DNA of 64,000 bases from DATAES01 sp963721305 (GTDB taxonomy: Bacteria; Actinomycetota; Acidimicrobiia; Acidimicrobiales; JACDCH01): the NCBI GenBank assembly GCA_963721305.1, contig CAVRIR010000004.1:558001-622000 (forward strand). The letters run 5' to 3'. This document shows positions 26,328 through 36,900 of this stretch, one piece after another. The position numbers and the translations under genes are program-made. Each line of letters starts with the position of its first letter. Position 1 is the stretch's first letter. A model generated the notes under the pieces. It was not told the origin of the DNA, made no database searches, and saw only the letters and a list, made by a program, of their open reading frames with translations.

Positions 26328-26978
26328 TCACTTGCTGAACAGGCTGCTGAGCGAGCTCAAGTCGGAGAAGTTGCTCAGGTCGCTGAACGCGCTCGTCAGG
26401 CTGCTCAGGTCGCTGAAGTTGCTGAGCGAGCTCAAGTCAGAGAGGTTGCTCAGGTCGCTGAGGTTCGAGAAGCTGTCACTCGACGCGCTCGACGAGCTCG
26501 ACCTGCTCGATCGAGACGAGGAGCTCGAGTCGCTCTGGCCGGAGTTGAGGTCGATGCCGCACTTGTCCTTGGCGAACTTTTCGATGTTCGCCTCAGCTTG
26601 GTCGAGGCCCTTGTGCTGATCCGAGAACGACTGCTCGAGGCTGCTCAGGTCGCTGAAGTTGCCTTTCGACCCGGCGCTGCTGAACGCCTTCGAAACCGAC
26701 GCAAGGTCCTTGATCGCGTTCGCGAGCGTGTTCATGTCGTCTTTGATCTCGGATGGCGCCTTGTTCTTGAGGTCGTTGAACGCTGCAGTTACGACCGCGA
26801 GGCTCTGCGAGTCGTTGAGGTCGGACTGGTCGGAGAGCTGGTTGAACGTCGCCTGGTCCTTCTTGATCGCATCGCAGAACGCGGCCTGGCTTCCGCCGCC
26901 GCCGCCGCCACTGCAAGCAACGAGCGCGCCTCCGAAGACCGCCACACCAACTGCCGAACAGGCCAGGAACTTCCGCAT
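26328..26978 (-). CDS. Lipoprotein with serine-rich FSDLSSL repeats
   Basis: A 216-residue predicted lipoprotein. The signal ends at lipobox LVACSGGGGG. The first half is helical and folded-looking (AFCDAIKKDQATFNQLSDQS, then a second Cys in AKDKCGIDL). After a serine/arginine run come about eight copies of a 6-10 residue unit based on (N/F)SDLSSL. The repeat DNA (tcgctgaagttgctgag-type) is also visibly repetitive. Leucine at regular spacing makes an amphipathic surface, so a self-associating or solenoid-like tail is possible. No homologous function recognised. Confidence 0.8.
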   Translation of the reverse strand: MRKFLACSAVGVAVFGGALVACSGGGGGGSQAAFCDAIKKDQATFNQLSDQSDLNDSQSLAVVTAAFNDLKNKAPSEIKDDMNTLANAIKDLASVSKAFSSAGSKGNFSDLSSLEQSFSDQHKGLDQAEANIEKFAKDKCGIDLNSGQSDSSSSSRSSRSSSSSASSDSFSNLSDLSNLSDLSSLSNFSDLSSLTSAFSDLSNFSDLSSLSSLFSK

Positions 26979-27042
26979 CGATTCTCCTCACGTCCCCGCA
27001 GCGAGGGACCGTCCGCCCCCGGTGGTCTGGGGTCCAGGGAGG

Positions 27043-28278
27043 TTATCGGGCGGCGCTCGGCACCTCCGCGATCCCCTCGTGCTTGCGCAGCTCTCGCCGG
27101 GCGACGGTCAGCCGGTGCACCTCGTCGGGTCCGTCCGCCAGGCGGAGCGTCCGGATGTGCGCGTACAGGGAGGAGAGCCCGAAGTCGTCGCCGATGCCCG
27201 CCGCGCCGTGCGCCTGGATGGTGTGATCGATGATCCGCAGCGCCATCTGCGGAACCGCGACCTTGATCCCTGAGATCTCCGTGCGCGCCGCCTTGTTGCC
27301 CTGCGTGTCCATCAGCCACGCGGCATAGAAGGTATAGAGGCGCGACTGGTCGATGTCGATGCGCGCATCCGCGACCCAGGTCTGGATCACGCCTTGTTCC
27401 GCGAGCGGCTTGCCGAACGTCGTGCGGTTCTGGGCGCGCCGGCACAGCATCTCGAGCGTGCGCTCGGCCGCGCCGATGGTCCGCATGCAGTGATGGATCC
27501 GGCCGGGGCCGAGCCGCGCCTGCGCCATCGCGAAGCCGCCGCCCTCCTCGCCGAGGATGTTGGCGCGAGGCACGCGCACGTTGTCGAAGACCAGCTCGCA
27601 GTGCCCTTCACGGTCCTGGTAGCCGAATACCGGCAAGTTGCGAACGTTCGTGATGCCGGGTGTATCCGCGGGCACCAGCACCATCGACTGCTGCAGATGA
27701 CGAGGACCGTCCGGATCCGTCTTGCCCATGAGGATGTAGACGGCACATCGAGGGTCGGCCGCGCCGGAGATCCACCACTTGCGACCGTTGATGACGTAGT
27801 CGTCGCCGTCGGTCTCGATGAGGCACTCGATGTTCGTCGCGTCCGACGAGGCGACCGCGGGTTCGGTCATCGCGAATGCCGAACGGATCTCGCCCTCGAG
27901 CAGCGGCTGCAACCACTGCTCCTGCTGCTCGGGCGTGCCGAACATGGCGAGCAGCTCCATGTTGCCGGTGTCGGGCGCGGAGCAGTTGCACGCCTCCGAG
28001 GCGATGCCCGACCGACCCATGATCTCGGCGAGCGGTGCGTAGTCGAGGTTCGAGAGTCCGTCGTTCCACTGCGTCTTGTGGGGCAGGAAGAGGTTCCACA
28101 GGCCACGGGTTCGCGCTTCGGCCTTCAGCTCCTCCATCACCGGAGGATGGAAGTGTGGATCACCGGAGTCCCGCATCTGGTCCCGGAACACGGACTCGGC
28201 CGGATACACGTGCTCGTCCATGAACAAGAGGAGCTCGTCGCGGAGGCGGCTGGCGGTGGGCGACAGCGAGAAATCCAT
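27043..28278 (-). CDS. Acyl-CoA dehydrogenase
   Basis: A 411-residue flavoprotein. MDFSLSPTASRLRDELLLFMDEHVYP is the typical start. FAMTEPAVASSDATNIEC is the FAD-contact region, NGRKWWISGAADPRC the middle strand, and RTTFGKPLAEQGVIQTWVADARIDID and QAHGAAGIGDDFGLSSLYAHIRTLRLADGPDEVH the C-terminal domain. The latter resembles the ACAD10/11-like branch. It introduces the alpha,beta double bond in acyl-CoA. Its ATG overlaps the divergent crotonase ATG in the palindrome CCATGG. Confidence 0.93.
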   Translation of the reverse strand: MDFSLSPTASRLRDELLLFMDEHVYPAESVFRDQMRDSGDPHFHPPVMEELKAEARTRGLWNLFLPHKTQWNDGLSNLDYAPLAEIMGRSGIASEACNCSAPDTGNMELLAMFGTPEQQEQWLQPLLEGEIRSAFAMTEPAVASSDATNIECLIETDGDDYVINGRKWWISGAADPRCAVYILMGKTDPDGPRHLQQSMVLVPADTPGITNVRNLPVFGYQDREGHCELVFDNVRVPRANILGEEGGGFAMAQARLGPGRIHHCMRTIGAAERTLEMLCRRAQNRTTFGKPLAEQGVIQTWVADARIDIDQSRLYTFYAAWLMDTQGNKAARTEISGIKVAVPQMALRIIDHTIQAHGAAGIGDDFGLSSLYAHIRTLRLADGPDEVHRLTVARRELRKHEGIAEVPSAAR

Positions 28279-29005
28279 GGCGCGCACACTAGGTTCCGAT
28301 GTCGTGACGGTCTCCTTCGAACAAGACGGCTCGGTCGCGGTCATCGGCCTCGACGACGGCAAGGCGAACGCGATCACCACGGACGTCCTGTCGGCCATCG
28401 ACGATGGACTGAGCCAGGCCGGCGCCGACCACGCGGGCGCTGTCCTCGTCACCGGTCGGCCGGGACGATTCTCGGCCGGGTTCGATCTGTCCGTGATGAC
28501 GTCCGGCGCGGAGAACATGCGCCCGCTCGTCACTGCCGGCGCCGAGACGTTGATGCGCATCTTCACGAGCCCGATGCCGGTCGTCGTCGCGTGCACCGGA
28601 CACGCGCTCGCGATGGGCTCGCTCCTGTTGCTCGCCGCGGACGTTCGCATCGGTGCCTCCGGCGAGTTCAAGCTCGGGCTCAACGAGGTCGCGATCGGCA
28701 TGGGTCTGCCGATCTTCGCCACCGAGCTGGCGCGGTATCGACTGACGCCGGGCGCGTTCAACGCCGCGCTCCTGGGCGAGGTGTTCACGCCAGAAGGTGC
28801 GGTCGCCGCCGGCTACCTCGATCGCGTCGTTGCCCCGGATGACGTCGTGAGCGAGGCCACGGCCACGGCGCGGCGGCTCGCCGAGCTGCGCACCGGTGCG
28901 GTCGCCCACTCGAAGCAACAGGCGCGGGGCGCGGTGGCGAAGCTGATCCTCGACACGCTGTCCGCCGACATGTCGTCGCTGTCCGGACCGACTCCCGGCC
29001 CCTAG
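28277..29005 (+). CDS. Enoyl-CoA hydratase/isomerase (crotonase) family protein
   Basis: A 242-residue crotonase. GLDDGKANAITTDVLSAIDDGL, AVLVTGRPGRFSAGFDLSVM (first oxyanion-hole loop) and CTGHALAMGSLLLLAADVRIGA (second) match the fold, while the Glu positions of classical hydratases are not clearly kept (ELGLNEVAIG-type region reads KLGLNEVAIGMG). It may be a hydratase or isomerase. The start ATG at 28277 overlaps the divergent acyl-CoA dehydrogenase start; a GTG at about 28304 is an alternative that would leave room for a promoter. Confidence 0.85.
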   Translation: MARTLGSDVVTVSFEQDGSVAVIGLDDGKANAITTDVLSAIDDGLSQAGADHAGAVLVTGRPGRFSAGFDLSVMTSGAENMRPLVTAGAETLMRIFTSPMPVVVACTGHALAMGSLLLLAADVRIGASGEFKLGLNEVAIGMGLPIFATELARYRLTPGAFNAALLGEVFTPEGAVAAGYLDRVVAPDDVVSEATATARRLAELRTGAVAHSKQQARGAVAKLILDTLSADMSSLSGPTPGP

Positions 29006-29087
29006 CCGGCGGTCGGGGGCGCGCCGGATTTCGGTGCTCCGCGGCCTTGTCTCGCAACGGTTCGGCGGCCCTTCCGCGGGCATGGGG

Positions 29088-29117
29088 TTGACAGCCCGTC
29101 GCTCAGGCCCCTAGCTG
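29088..29117 (+). promoter_or_regulatory. Candidate topA promoter
   Basis: A perfect -35 TTGACA (29088-29093) is followed at 18 nt by TAGCTG (29112-29117), a weak -10. Transcription would start near 29124, two bases before the topA ATG at 29126, giving a nearly leaderless mRNA. No Shine-Dalgarno sequence is visible. Confidence 0.5.
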
Positions 29118-29125
29118 TTGATCCA

Positions 29126-31834
29126 ATGCCCGGACCGCTGGTCATCGTCGAATCGCCGGCCAAAGCCCGCACGATCGCGGGCTTCCTGGGCCGCGATTTC
29201 GTCGTGATGGCCTCGATGGGCCACATCCGCGACCTGTCACCGAAGGGCTTGAACGTCGACGTCGACAACGGGTTCAAGGTCGAGTACGAGGTCCATCAGA
29301 GCAAGAAGAAGGTCATCCAGGAGTTACGGGACGCACTGCGCAACGCGGATGAGCTGTACCTCGCCACCGACGAGGACCGCGAAGGAGAAGCGATCTCGTG
29401 GCACCTGCTCGAGGTCCTCAAGCCCCGTGTGCCGGTCAAGCGGATGGTCTTCCACGAGATCACGCAGCACGCCATCGCCGAGGCCGTCGACCAGTGGCGC
29501 GAGCTCGACTACGGGCTGGTCGACGCGCAGGAGAGTCGACGCATCGTCGACCGGCTCTTCGGCTACCCGGTGTCCGAGGTCTGCTGGCGCAAGATCCGCC
29601 CGCGCCTGTCCGCCGGGCGGGTCCAGTCGCCGTCCGTCCGTCTCGTGGTCGAGCGTGAACGCGAGCGCATGGCATTCGTCGCGGCGGCGTACTGGGATCT
29701 CGCCGCCGCCTTTCCGACCGATCCCACGTTCACCGCGTCGCTCGTCGCGGTCGACGACGCAAAGGTTGCCGAGGGCAAGGACTTCGGCTCGACCGGTCAG
29801 ACGAGGACTTCGGCCGACATCCTGGTTCTCGACGAGCAACTGGCCCGAGGGCTCGCAGCCCGCCTCGATGGCGCGGCGTTCACCGTGCGCACGGTTGACA
29901 CCAGGCCGTACACGTCGAGGCCGAAGCCACCGTTCATCACGTCGTCGCTGCAACAGGTCGGTGGCAGCCGGCTGCGGATGAGCGCGCAGCGGGTGATGTC
30001 GGTCGCCCAAGGCTTGTACGAGCGTGGCTACATCACGTACATGCGTACCGACTCGACCACGCTCTCCGACACGGCCCTGGCCGCGGCTCGGGCGCAGATC
30101 CAGCAACTGTTCGGCCGTGAGTACCTGCTCGACCAGCCCCGGACGTACGCCAAGAAGTCGAAGAACGCGCAGGAAGCGCACGAGGCGATTCGTCCGGCGG
30201 GCGACGAGTGGCGCACGACCGCGCAGTTGCGAAACGAGTTGAGCGGTGACGATCTGCGCCTGTACGAGCTGATCTGGCAGCGCACGGTCGCGTCGCAGAT
30301 GCCGGACGCGCGCGGTTCGACGGTGACAGCGCGCCTCGGCGCCACCACGACGGCCGGCGAGGCGACGGAGTGGTCGGCATCCGGTCGCACCATCACGTTC
30401 CCCGGTTTTCTCGCGGCCTACGGGTTCGGCGGTGACGACGCCGAGGCGGACGGCGACACATCCGCGAAGCTGCCCGAGCTGGCCGAGGGCATGGCGCTGC
30501 CCGCACCCGACATCGAGGCGCTCGGGCATTCCACGCAACCGCCGGCTCGCTACACCGAAGCAACGCTGGTGCGCGCCTTGGAAGAAAAAGGCATCGGCCG
30601 CCCGTCGACGTACGCGTCGATCATGGGGACGATCCAGGAGCGCGGCTACGTCTGGAAGAAAGGGCAGGCGCTCGTCCCCACGACGGACGCGTTCGCGGTC
30701 GTCAACCTCCTCGAACGGCACTTCGCCGACCTCGTCGACTACGACTTCACCGCTCGGATGGAAGACGACCTCGACGAGATCGCGGAACGGCATCAGCAGC
30801 GCGAGCCGTGGCTCGGCAAGTTCTGGTTCGGCAACGGGACGCCGGGATTGAAGACGCTGTGCGCGAAGGCGCTCGAGGAAGCCGATCCCGCCGAGATCAA
30901 CGCCATCCCGCTCGGCGTCGACGACGCGGGCGAGCTGGTAGTGGTTCGCAACGGGAAGTACGGCCCGTACGTCAAGCGCGGCGACGACACTGCGTCGCTT
31001 CCCGAAGGCCTGCCCCTCGACGAGCTGACCATCGACCGCGCCATCGAGTTGCTGAGCGCGCCGAAGGGCGACGAACCGATCGGCGTCGATCCCGACACCA
31101 GCCTTCCGGTGTACGCGAAGAGCGGGCGCTTCGGTCCGTACGTGCAGCTCGGTGATGCCGACACGCTGCCCGACGGCGAGAAGCCGAAGATGGCGTCGCT
31201 GTTCCAGACGATGACACTCGACACGATCACCCTCGACGGCGCGCTCCGGCTGCTGTCACTGCCGCGTGTTGTCGGCGTTGACGACGATGGCGAGGTCGTC
31301 GCCGCCAACGGCCGATACGGCCCGTACATCAAGAAGGGCGACGAGACCCGCAGTCTCGAGACCGAGGAACAGCTCTTCACGGTCACGCTCGGCGACGCGC
31401 AGGCGCTTCTCGCGCAGCCGAAGCAGTACGGCCGCCGGCGCGCCGCGCCCGCGAAGCCGTTGCGAGAGCTGGGCAACGATCCGAACACCGACAAGCCGGT
31501 CGTCGTGAGGGAAGGTCGGTTCGGTCCCTATGTGACGGACGGCGAGACGAATGCGTCGTTGCGCAAGGGCGACGCGGTCGAGGGTGTGACGATCGAGCGG
31601 GCCAGCGAGCTGCTGCAGATCCGGCGCGAGACCGCGCCAACCAAGCCGAAGCGGGCGGCGAAGAAGGCGACGGCGAAGAAGAAGGCCACAGCCAAGAAAT
31701 CGGCGAGCGCGAAGAAGACGACGAAGCAGTCTGCGAGCGCGAAGACGGCGAACAAGTCAGCGGCGAAACGTGCGACGTCCGCGTCGAGAGCGGCGCAGGT
31801 CGCGGACGGGGCAGGGGTAGCTCAAAGCACATGA
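29126..31834 (+). CDS. topA: DNA topoisomerase I (type IA)
   Basis: A 902-residue enzyme that relaxes negative supercoils. The TOPRIM domain begins PLVIVESPAKARTIAGFLG and includes ATDEDREGEAISWHL. The catalytic tyrosine is in GYITYMRTDSTTLS. KGIGRPSTYASIMGTIQERGYV belongs to the core. Four C-terminal repeats with (K/R)(Y/F)GPY(V/I) lie at about residues 600-815. No zinc fingers are present, as in mycobacterial TopA. The last 90 residues are a Lys/Ala/Thr-rich tail (AKKATAKKKATAKK) that is expected to bind DNA. An MFS gene follows directly. Confidence 0.96.
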   Translation: MPGPLVIVESPAKARTIAGFLGRDFVVMASMGHIRDLSPKGLNVDVDNGFKVEYEVHQSKKKVIQELRDALRNADELYLATDEDREGEAISWHLLEVLKPRVPVKRMVFHEITQHAIAEAVDQWRELDYGLVDAQESRRIVDRLFGYPVSEVCWRKIRPRLSAGRVQSPSVRLVVERERERMAFVAAAYWDLAAAFPTDPTFTASLVAVDDAKVAEGKDFGSTGQTRTSADILVLDEQLARGLAARLDGAAFTVRTVDTRPYTSRPKPPFITSSLQQVGGSRLRMSAQRVMSVAQGLYERGYITYMRTDSTTLSDTALAAARAQIQQLFGREYLLDQPRTYAKKSKNAQEAHEAIRPAGDEWRTTAQLRNELSGDDLRLYELIWQRTVASQMPDARGSTVTARLGATTTAGEATEWSASGRTITFPGFLAAYGFGGDDAEADGDTSAKLPELAEGMALPAPDIEALGHSTQPPARYTEATLVRALEEKGIGRPSTYASIMGTIQERGYVWKKGQALVPTTDAFAVVNLLERHFADLVDYDFTARMEDDLDEIAERHQQREPWLGKFWFGNGTPGLKTLCAKALEEADPAEINAIPLGVDDAGELVVVRNGKYGPYVKRGDDTASLPEGLPLDELTIDRAIELLSAPKGDEPIGVDPDTSLPVYAKSGRFGPYVQLGDADTLPDGEKPKMASLFQTMTLDTITLDGALRLLSLPRVVGVDDDGEVVAANGRYGPYIKKGDETRSLETEEQLFTVTLGDAQALLAQPKQYGRRRAAPAKPLRELGNDPNTDKPVVVREGRFGPYVTDGETNASLRKGDAVEGVTIERASELLQIRRETAPTKPKRAAKKATAKKKATAKKSASAKKTTKQSASAKTANKSAAKRATSASRAAQVADGAGVAQST

Positions 31835-33430
31835 GTGCCACCGGTAACCTCGGAATCCGTGGCTGATCCGGCCTCTGAGCAGTCTTCGGCCGAGCCGCCT
31901 CACACCGAACCCGCACCCGACGAGGAGCCATTGTCCGCGCCGGTCGAAGCATCCCCCGAACTTGCTGAGCCGCCGAGCCCGATCGGTCCCCCGACGACGG
32001 GCGTCGACGTGCCGCTCGCGCCGCTGACCGGCCTGCTCGAGGACCAGGTCGAACCACCCGAGCAGGTCGCACTGCACGTGCGGCTGTTCGGCAGCCACGC
32101 GTTCTTCCGCTTGTGGATCGCGCAAGTCGTCTCCGCACTGGGTGACTGGCTCGGCTTCCTCGCGATCACGATCCTCGCCGCGTCGCTCGGTTCTGGATCC
32201 GGGGGTGCCGCAGTCGGGCTCGTGATGTCCGCGCGCATCATTCCGGGCTTCTTCCTCGCGCCGGTCGCTGGTGTCCTCATCGACCGGTGGGATCGCAAGA
32301 GGATCATGGTGACGTGCGACCTGATCCGCGCCGGTGTCATCTGCACGCTCCCGTTCGTCCATTCGGTGTTGGGGCTCGTCCTCGCGTCGCTCGTCCTCGA
32401 GATCTGCACGCTGATGTGGTCGCCGGCAAAGGAGGCGTCGGTGCCGAACCTGGTGCCGGTCGACCGTCTCACGACGGCCAACTCCTTGTCGCTCGCCGCG
32501 GCATACGGAACGTTCCCGATTGCTGCCGGCTTGTTTGCGTTGCTCGCCCAGGCAGCGACGTGGTTGAGCTCGATCGATGCGCTCAACTTCCTCAAGACCG
32601 ACCAGACCGCGCTGGCGTTCTATGTCGACGCGGCGACGTTCTTGACTTCTGCGCTGTTGATCTCCACGCTCGTCCTTCCAGCAGCAGCACGGCGGGCGCG
32701 CGCGAAGAAGAACGGTGACAAGCGCGTCGACTTCGCGCAGACCTTTCATGACCTGAAGGAAGGCTGGCGCTACATCTTCGTGAACCCGGTCGTGCGATCG
32801 GTCAACCTCGGCCTCGCCACCGGCTTGATCGGTGGTGGCATGGTCGTGCCGCTCGGCTCCATCTTCTCGACCGAGGTGCTCGGCGCAGGCGCCGCCGGCT
32901 ATGGCGTGTTCATCACCGCGCTCGGTTTCGGCGTCGCGGCCGGAGTCGTCTTGCTGTCTGTGACGCAACGGCGGCTTCCGAAGCTGCGCGTGTTCGAACT
33001 GGCCATCTTCGTCGCCGCGTGCTCCTTGTTCTTCGCCGCGTCGATGTCGACGCTTCCACTCGCACTCATCGGCGTCTTCACGCTCGGCGTCGCCGGCGGT
33101 GCGGTCTACGTGCTCGGGTTCACGTTGTTGCAAGAGAGTGTCGACGACGAGCTGCGCGGCCGCATCTTCGCCGCGTTGTACACCCTTGTTCGTCTGTGCC
33201 TGCTCATCGCGTTCGCACTCGGGCCGTTCCTCTCCGAATTGCTCGACAGCATCGCCCGGTCCGCCCTCCCTGGCCGGACGGTCACGTTGCCGAGCGGGCA
33301 GGACATCTTCCTACCGGGCGTGCGCCTCACGTTGTGGCTCGCCTCGATCATCATCTTCGCCGCCGGACTTGTCGTCGTGCGCTCGATGGGATCGGCCCGC
33401 AAGGCTGACCTCGATGCTGATCGCGTTTGA
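31835..33430 (+). CDS. MFS transporter
   Basis: A 531-residue protein. The first 85 residues are acidic and proline-rich and probably disordered. About 12 hydrophobic helices follow. RLWIAQVVSALGDWLGFLAITILA and PVAGVLIDRWDRKRIMVTCDLIRA (MFS motif A) place it with the drug-efflux MFS group. It begins with GTG immediately after the topA TGA; a GTG at 31859 is an alternative start. The topA-MFS-tmk order recurs in actinobacteria. The substrate is unknown. Confidence 0.88.
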   Translation: MPPVTSESVADPASEQSSAEPPHTEPAPDEEPLSAPVEASPELAEPPSPIGPPTTGVDVPLAPLTGLLEDQVEPPEQVALHVRLFGSHAFFRLWIAQVVSALGDWLGFLAITILAASLGSGSGGAAVGLVMSARIIPGFFLAPVAGVLIDRWDRKRIMVTCDLIRAGVICTLPFVHSVLGLVLASLVLEICTLMWSPAKEASVPNLVPVDRLTTANSLSLAAAYGTFPIAAGLFALLAQAATWLSSIDALNFLKTDQTALAFYVDAATFLTSALLISTLVLPAAARRARAKKNGDKRVDFAQTFHDLKEGWRYIFVNPVVRSVNLGLATGLIGGGMVVPLGSIFSTEVLGAGAAGYGVFITALGFGVAAGVVLLSVTQRRLPKLRVFELAIFVAACSLFFAASMSTLPLALIGVFTLGVAGGAVYVLGFTLLQESVDDELRGRIFAALYTLVRLCLLIAFALGPFLSELLDSIARSALPGRTVTLPSGQDIFLPGVRLTLWLASIIIFAAGLVVVRSMGSARKADLDADRV

Positions 33431-33993
33431 AGGAGGCGAGTGCTCGGGCAAGTCGACGCAGGCCCGGTTGCTCGCCGGACGTCTCGACGCGGTCCTGACG
33501 TTCGAGCCCGGCGGGACGCTTCTCGGTGCACAGTTGCGCGCGGCTGCTGCTCGACGGTGACGCCATCGATCCGAGAGCCGAGGCATTGTTGATGGCGGCC
33601 GATCGCGCGCAGCACTACTCAGAGGTCATCGAGCCGGCTCTCGAGCGGGGGCAGCACGTCATCACCGACCGTTATCTGTACTCGTCGCTCGCATACCAGG
33701 GCTTCGGGCGAGGCCTCGATGTCGACGCCGTCCGATCGCTGTCACAGTTCGCCGACGCGCCGGAAGCCGACCTCGTCGTGCTGCTCACCGTGCCGGCTGC
33801 GGTGCGTCGCGAGCGATTGCAGGGCCGGCTCGACCGCATCGAAGCGGCAGACGACGCGTTCCACGAGCGAGTGGAGAAGGGCTTCCTCGAGCTGGCGGCA
33901 CGCGATCCGAAGCGATGGGTCGTGATCGATGCAACGGGCGAGGTCAACGCCATCGCCGAGCGGGTCTGGAGCGGGGTCAAGGACCGGCAGTAG
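33414..33993 (+). CDS. tmk: Thymidylate kinase, one frameshift
   Basis: dTMP kinase makes dTDP for DNA synthesis. The start MLIAFEGGECSGKSTQARLLAGRL holds the P-loop, TFEPGGTLLG the E-P-G-G motif, and ADRAQHYSEVIEPALERGQHVITDRYLYSSLAYQG the DR(Y/F) motif. A break near 33541 (an extra G between GCGCG and CTGCTGCTC) splits the frame; removing it joins LRA to LLLDGDAID. The protein would be 192 aa, near the usual 200-210. The ATG overlaps the MFS gene end. Confidence 0.9.
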
Positions 33994-36900
33994 CGATCTG
34001 CACGAGACGGGCCTCGCCGTGCTCGACCAGGAACCCTCGACCTGGGCGCAACGGCGTGCTCGAGCGCCGTGGTAGCCGCACGCCGAGCAGGTCGCCGTCG
34101 GTGCTCAGATCCGGTTGCAGGAGAAGACCTGTGCGCGACTTCCTGATCTCGCGCAGCCAGTGGCCGTAGCCGCCGCGCACGTCGTCCACTCGCGCCGCGG
34201 CGACCACAGGTGTGCCGAGCTCGACCGCGTCGATGAGCATCGCGTCATCGACGAACAGGTGATGCGGGAGCGACGACGCGATCGCTCGGAGTGCGGTGGT
34301 CTTGCCGCTGCGCGGCGGACCGGTGACCAGCACGTGCTCGAGCGTCGACAGCCACACGGGTTCGAAGTCCTCGTCGATGCCGATCGCACCGGGTGGCAAG
34401 TCCGCGAGGAGGATCTCCGCGGGCAGAGCTGCGGATCGTCCGCGGTCGGATCGGCCTGCTCGACATGCCGACCTGGACCACACGCTTGCCGTTGCTCGAC
34501 ACGGCACGACCAGGCACGAAGGTCGGGATCTCCGATCGCGTCGCAGTCCGATCAGGCCGTAGTCGTGTCGGTCAGCGAGCTCGAACAGCAGCTTCTGACT
34601 CACCAGCGAACTGAGCCGGAGCGGCAGCGCGGCAGCGCGATCCGCGGTCACGATGAAGACGATCCCGAACTGCGGTCCCTCCGCGAACAGACGATGGAAG
34701 GACTCGGTCACCTCGACGCCATCGATGCCTTCGTGGTCCGGCGAGGAACGCGCCGACGTCGTCGATGCACGTGACGACGAGCGGATGGCGCGACGTCGAA
34801 GCGCGTCGACGGTCCAGCTCCGCTCGCAGCGTGCGCATGAGCCGGGCGTGGCGCTCGTGGGCGTCGGGCCCGAAATCGACGTCGTAGATCTGCGCGTCCG
34901 TCAACCGCTCGACCGCGGCTCGCATCGCGGTGGAGGTGCCGCTTCCGACCATGCCGAACAGCGCGAGATTGCCCTTGGCCGGATCCCACTCCAACGCGAT
35001 CTGCCGCTGGCGATCGGGCTCGTCGGCGAGCGCGAAGCCGGGCGGTTCGATGTCAGCCAAGTCGATGCGGGCCGGAAGCATCGGCAACCAAGGACGGCGG
35101 GCCCGCTTGCCCTCCCAGTGGCACAGCTCGTCGACGACGACGCTCAGCTCACTCGGCCCGGGCTGCGGCTCCTCTGCTTCCTCTCGATGGTGCGACGTGA
35201 ACGGCCGTGTCCGGACCGTCGTTCGCGCCCGTTGCCGCGCTGCGACGCTCGACGTCGCTGTCTGTACGAGAACGACGTCGCCGGAACCGCGGCGGACGAA
35301 AGCACGACCCGGCGTGGCACGACTGATCAACGCTGCGTCCGGGATGTCGATGACATCGTTCGAGTCGGCCGCGTCCTGCACGCGTAGTGCGATCCGCAGA
35401 TTGGTGTTGGCCTTGATGTTCGCGTTGACCGCGCCGGAGGGCCGCTGTGTCGCGAGCAGCAGATGCATCCCCAAGCTGCGACCCCGCTGTGCGATGCCGA
35501 CGAGCGCTCCGAGGAAGTCCGGTAGCTCCGCCGCCAACGTCGCGAACTCGTCGATGACGACGACGAGTCGTGGCTCTGCCTTGCGGCAGTCTCGCTGTGC
35601 GCGTTCGCGATGACGCAGCTCTGCTTCGAGCGAACGGAGCGCTCGTGCACCGAGGTGGTCGTCGAGGTCGGTGACGAGTCCGACGCAGTGCGGTAGCCGC
35701 GCGCACTGATCGAACGTGCTTCCACCCTTGTAGTCGACCAGGACGAAGACGAGCTCGTCGGGTGTGTACCGGCGAGCGAGCCCGGCGATCAGCGTGCGCA
35801 ACAACTCGCTCTTGCCTGAACCGGTCGTGCCCGCGATCAACCCGTGGGGACCGTCTCGCACGAGGTCGATCGTCACCACACCGCCGTCGCTGACCCCGAT
35901 GGGGACGCCGTGCCCGTCGAGTTCGGAGTCGGGAGTCAGCGCGGACAACGGAACCATCTCGGGAAGCGTCGTCGCGGCGTCCAGCTCCGGATCCTCGAAC
36001 CGGGCCAGCCAACGCGCGAAGGCGCGCGCTGTTGGCTCGTCCATCCCGCAGGCGAGGTAGTCGTTCGCGTCACCGATGTCACTCGACATGGTGACCACCG
36101 TCGAGCAACGAGCCGGCAGCTCGGCCTCGGTCGGAGCGACTGTCACTTCCAGCGTCGCGGGCGCGTTCGTATTGGAGCGGTGCGGTAGCCACTTCGCCCA
36201 GTCCCACTCGTCCTCGTCGTCCCGAACGCGGATGAACACATCGGCCGGCCCGTGGTGCGCGGCGACCTGACAGACGATCGACCGCGCAACAGCAATCGCC
36301 GCGGCGTGATCGCCGGTGATGCCGATCATGCCGTCCAGCGCGTTGGCGATCACCGGCATGTCGTTGCGCAGGCCGAGTCGCACGAGTCCGAAGTCCTCGT
36401 CCCCCGGACGACGCGACCACAGATGACGCGCCATCACGCATGGATCCGGCGCCAGCAGCTCGAGCCGTCGAACCTCGTGCTCGCGGTGCTGCGCAAGTGC
36501 GCGCTCGTGTTGCTTCAACGCGTGCCGATGGCGGCGACGGAGCTTGCGCCACGATCGCCGCGTTCCGAGCAAGCCGAGCAACGCGACGACCGGACCGATC
36601 AACGCGAGAAGTGCGAAGCGAAGGTCGCCGTAGACCACCACGAGAGCGCCACCCATGAGAGCCGGACCGACGATGGCCGCGACGCCGAGCGTTCGCGTTC
36701 GCTCGGGCGCAACTGGTTCCTGCGGTGGATCGTCGCGTCGCGGGGGCGGTTGGCGTGGCGGGCGATTGAACGGTCCCGCGACCCGCTCGTCGACGTGGCC
36801 CGGGCGGATGCGCGCTTGCGTGGCTCCGAACCGCATGAGGTCACCGTCGATCGAGGTCCCGTTCACCGAACCGAGATCCGTGACGGCCCGGTGCTCGTCG

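Noticed and set aside
26328..26480. Repeat DNA as a mobile or regulatory repeat
   Set aside because: The periodicity is codon-based and explained by the FSDLSSL protein repeats.
31757..33133. 458-aa minus-strand frame
   Set aside because: Antisense to the MFS transporter and topA end; no domain seen.
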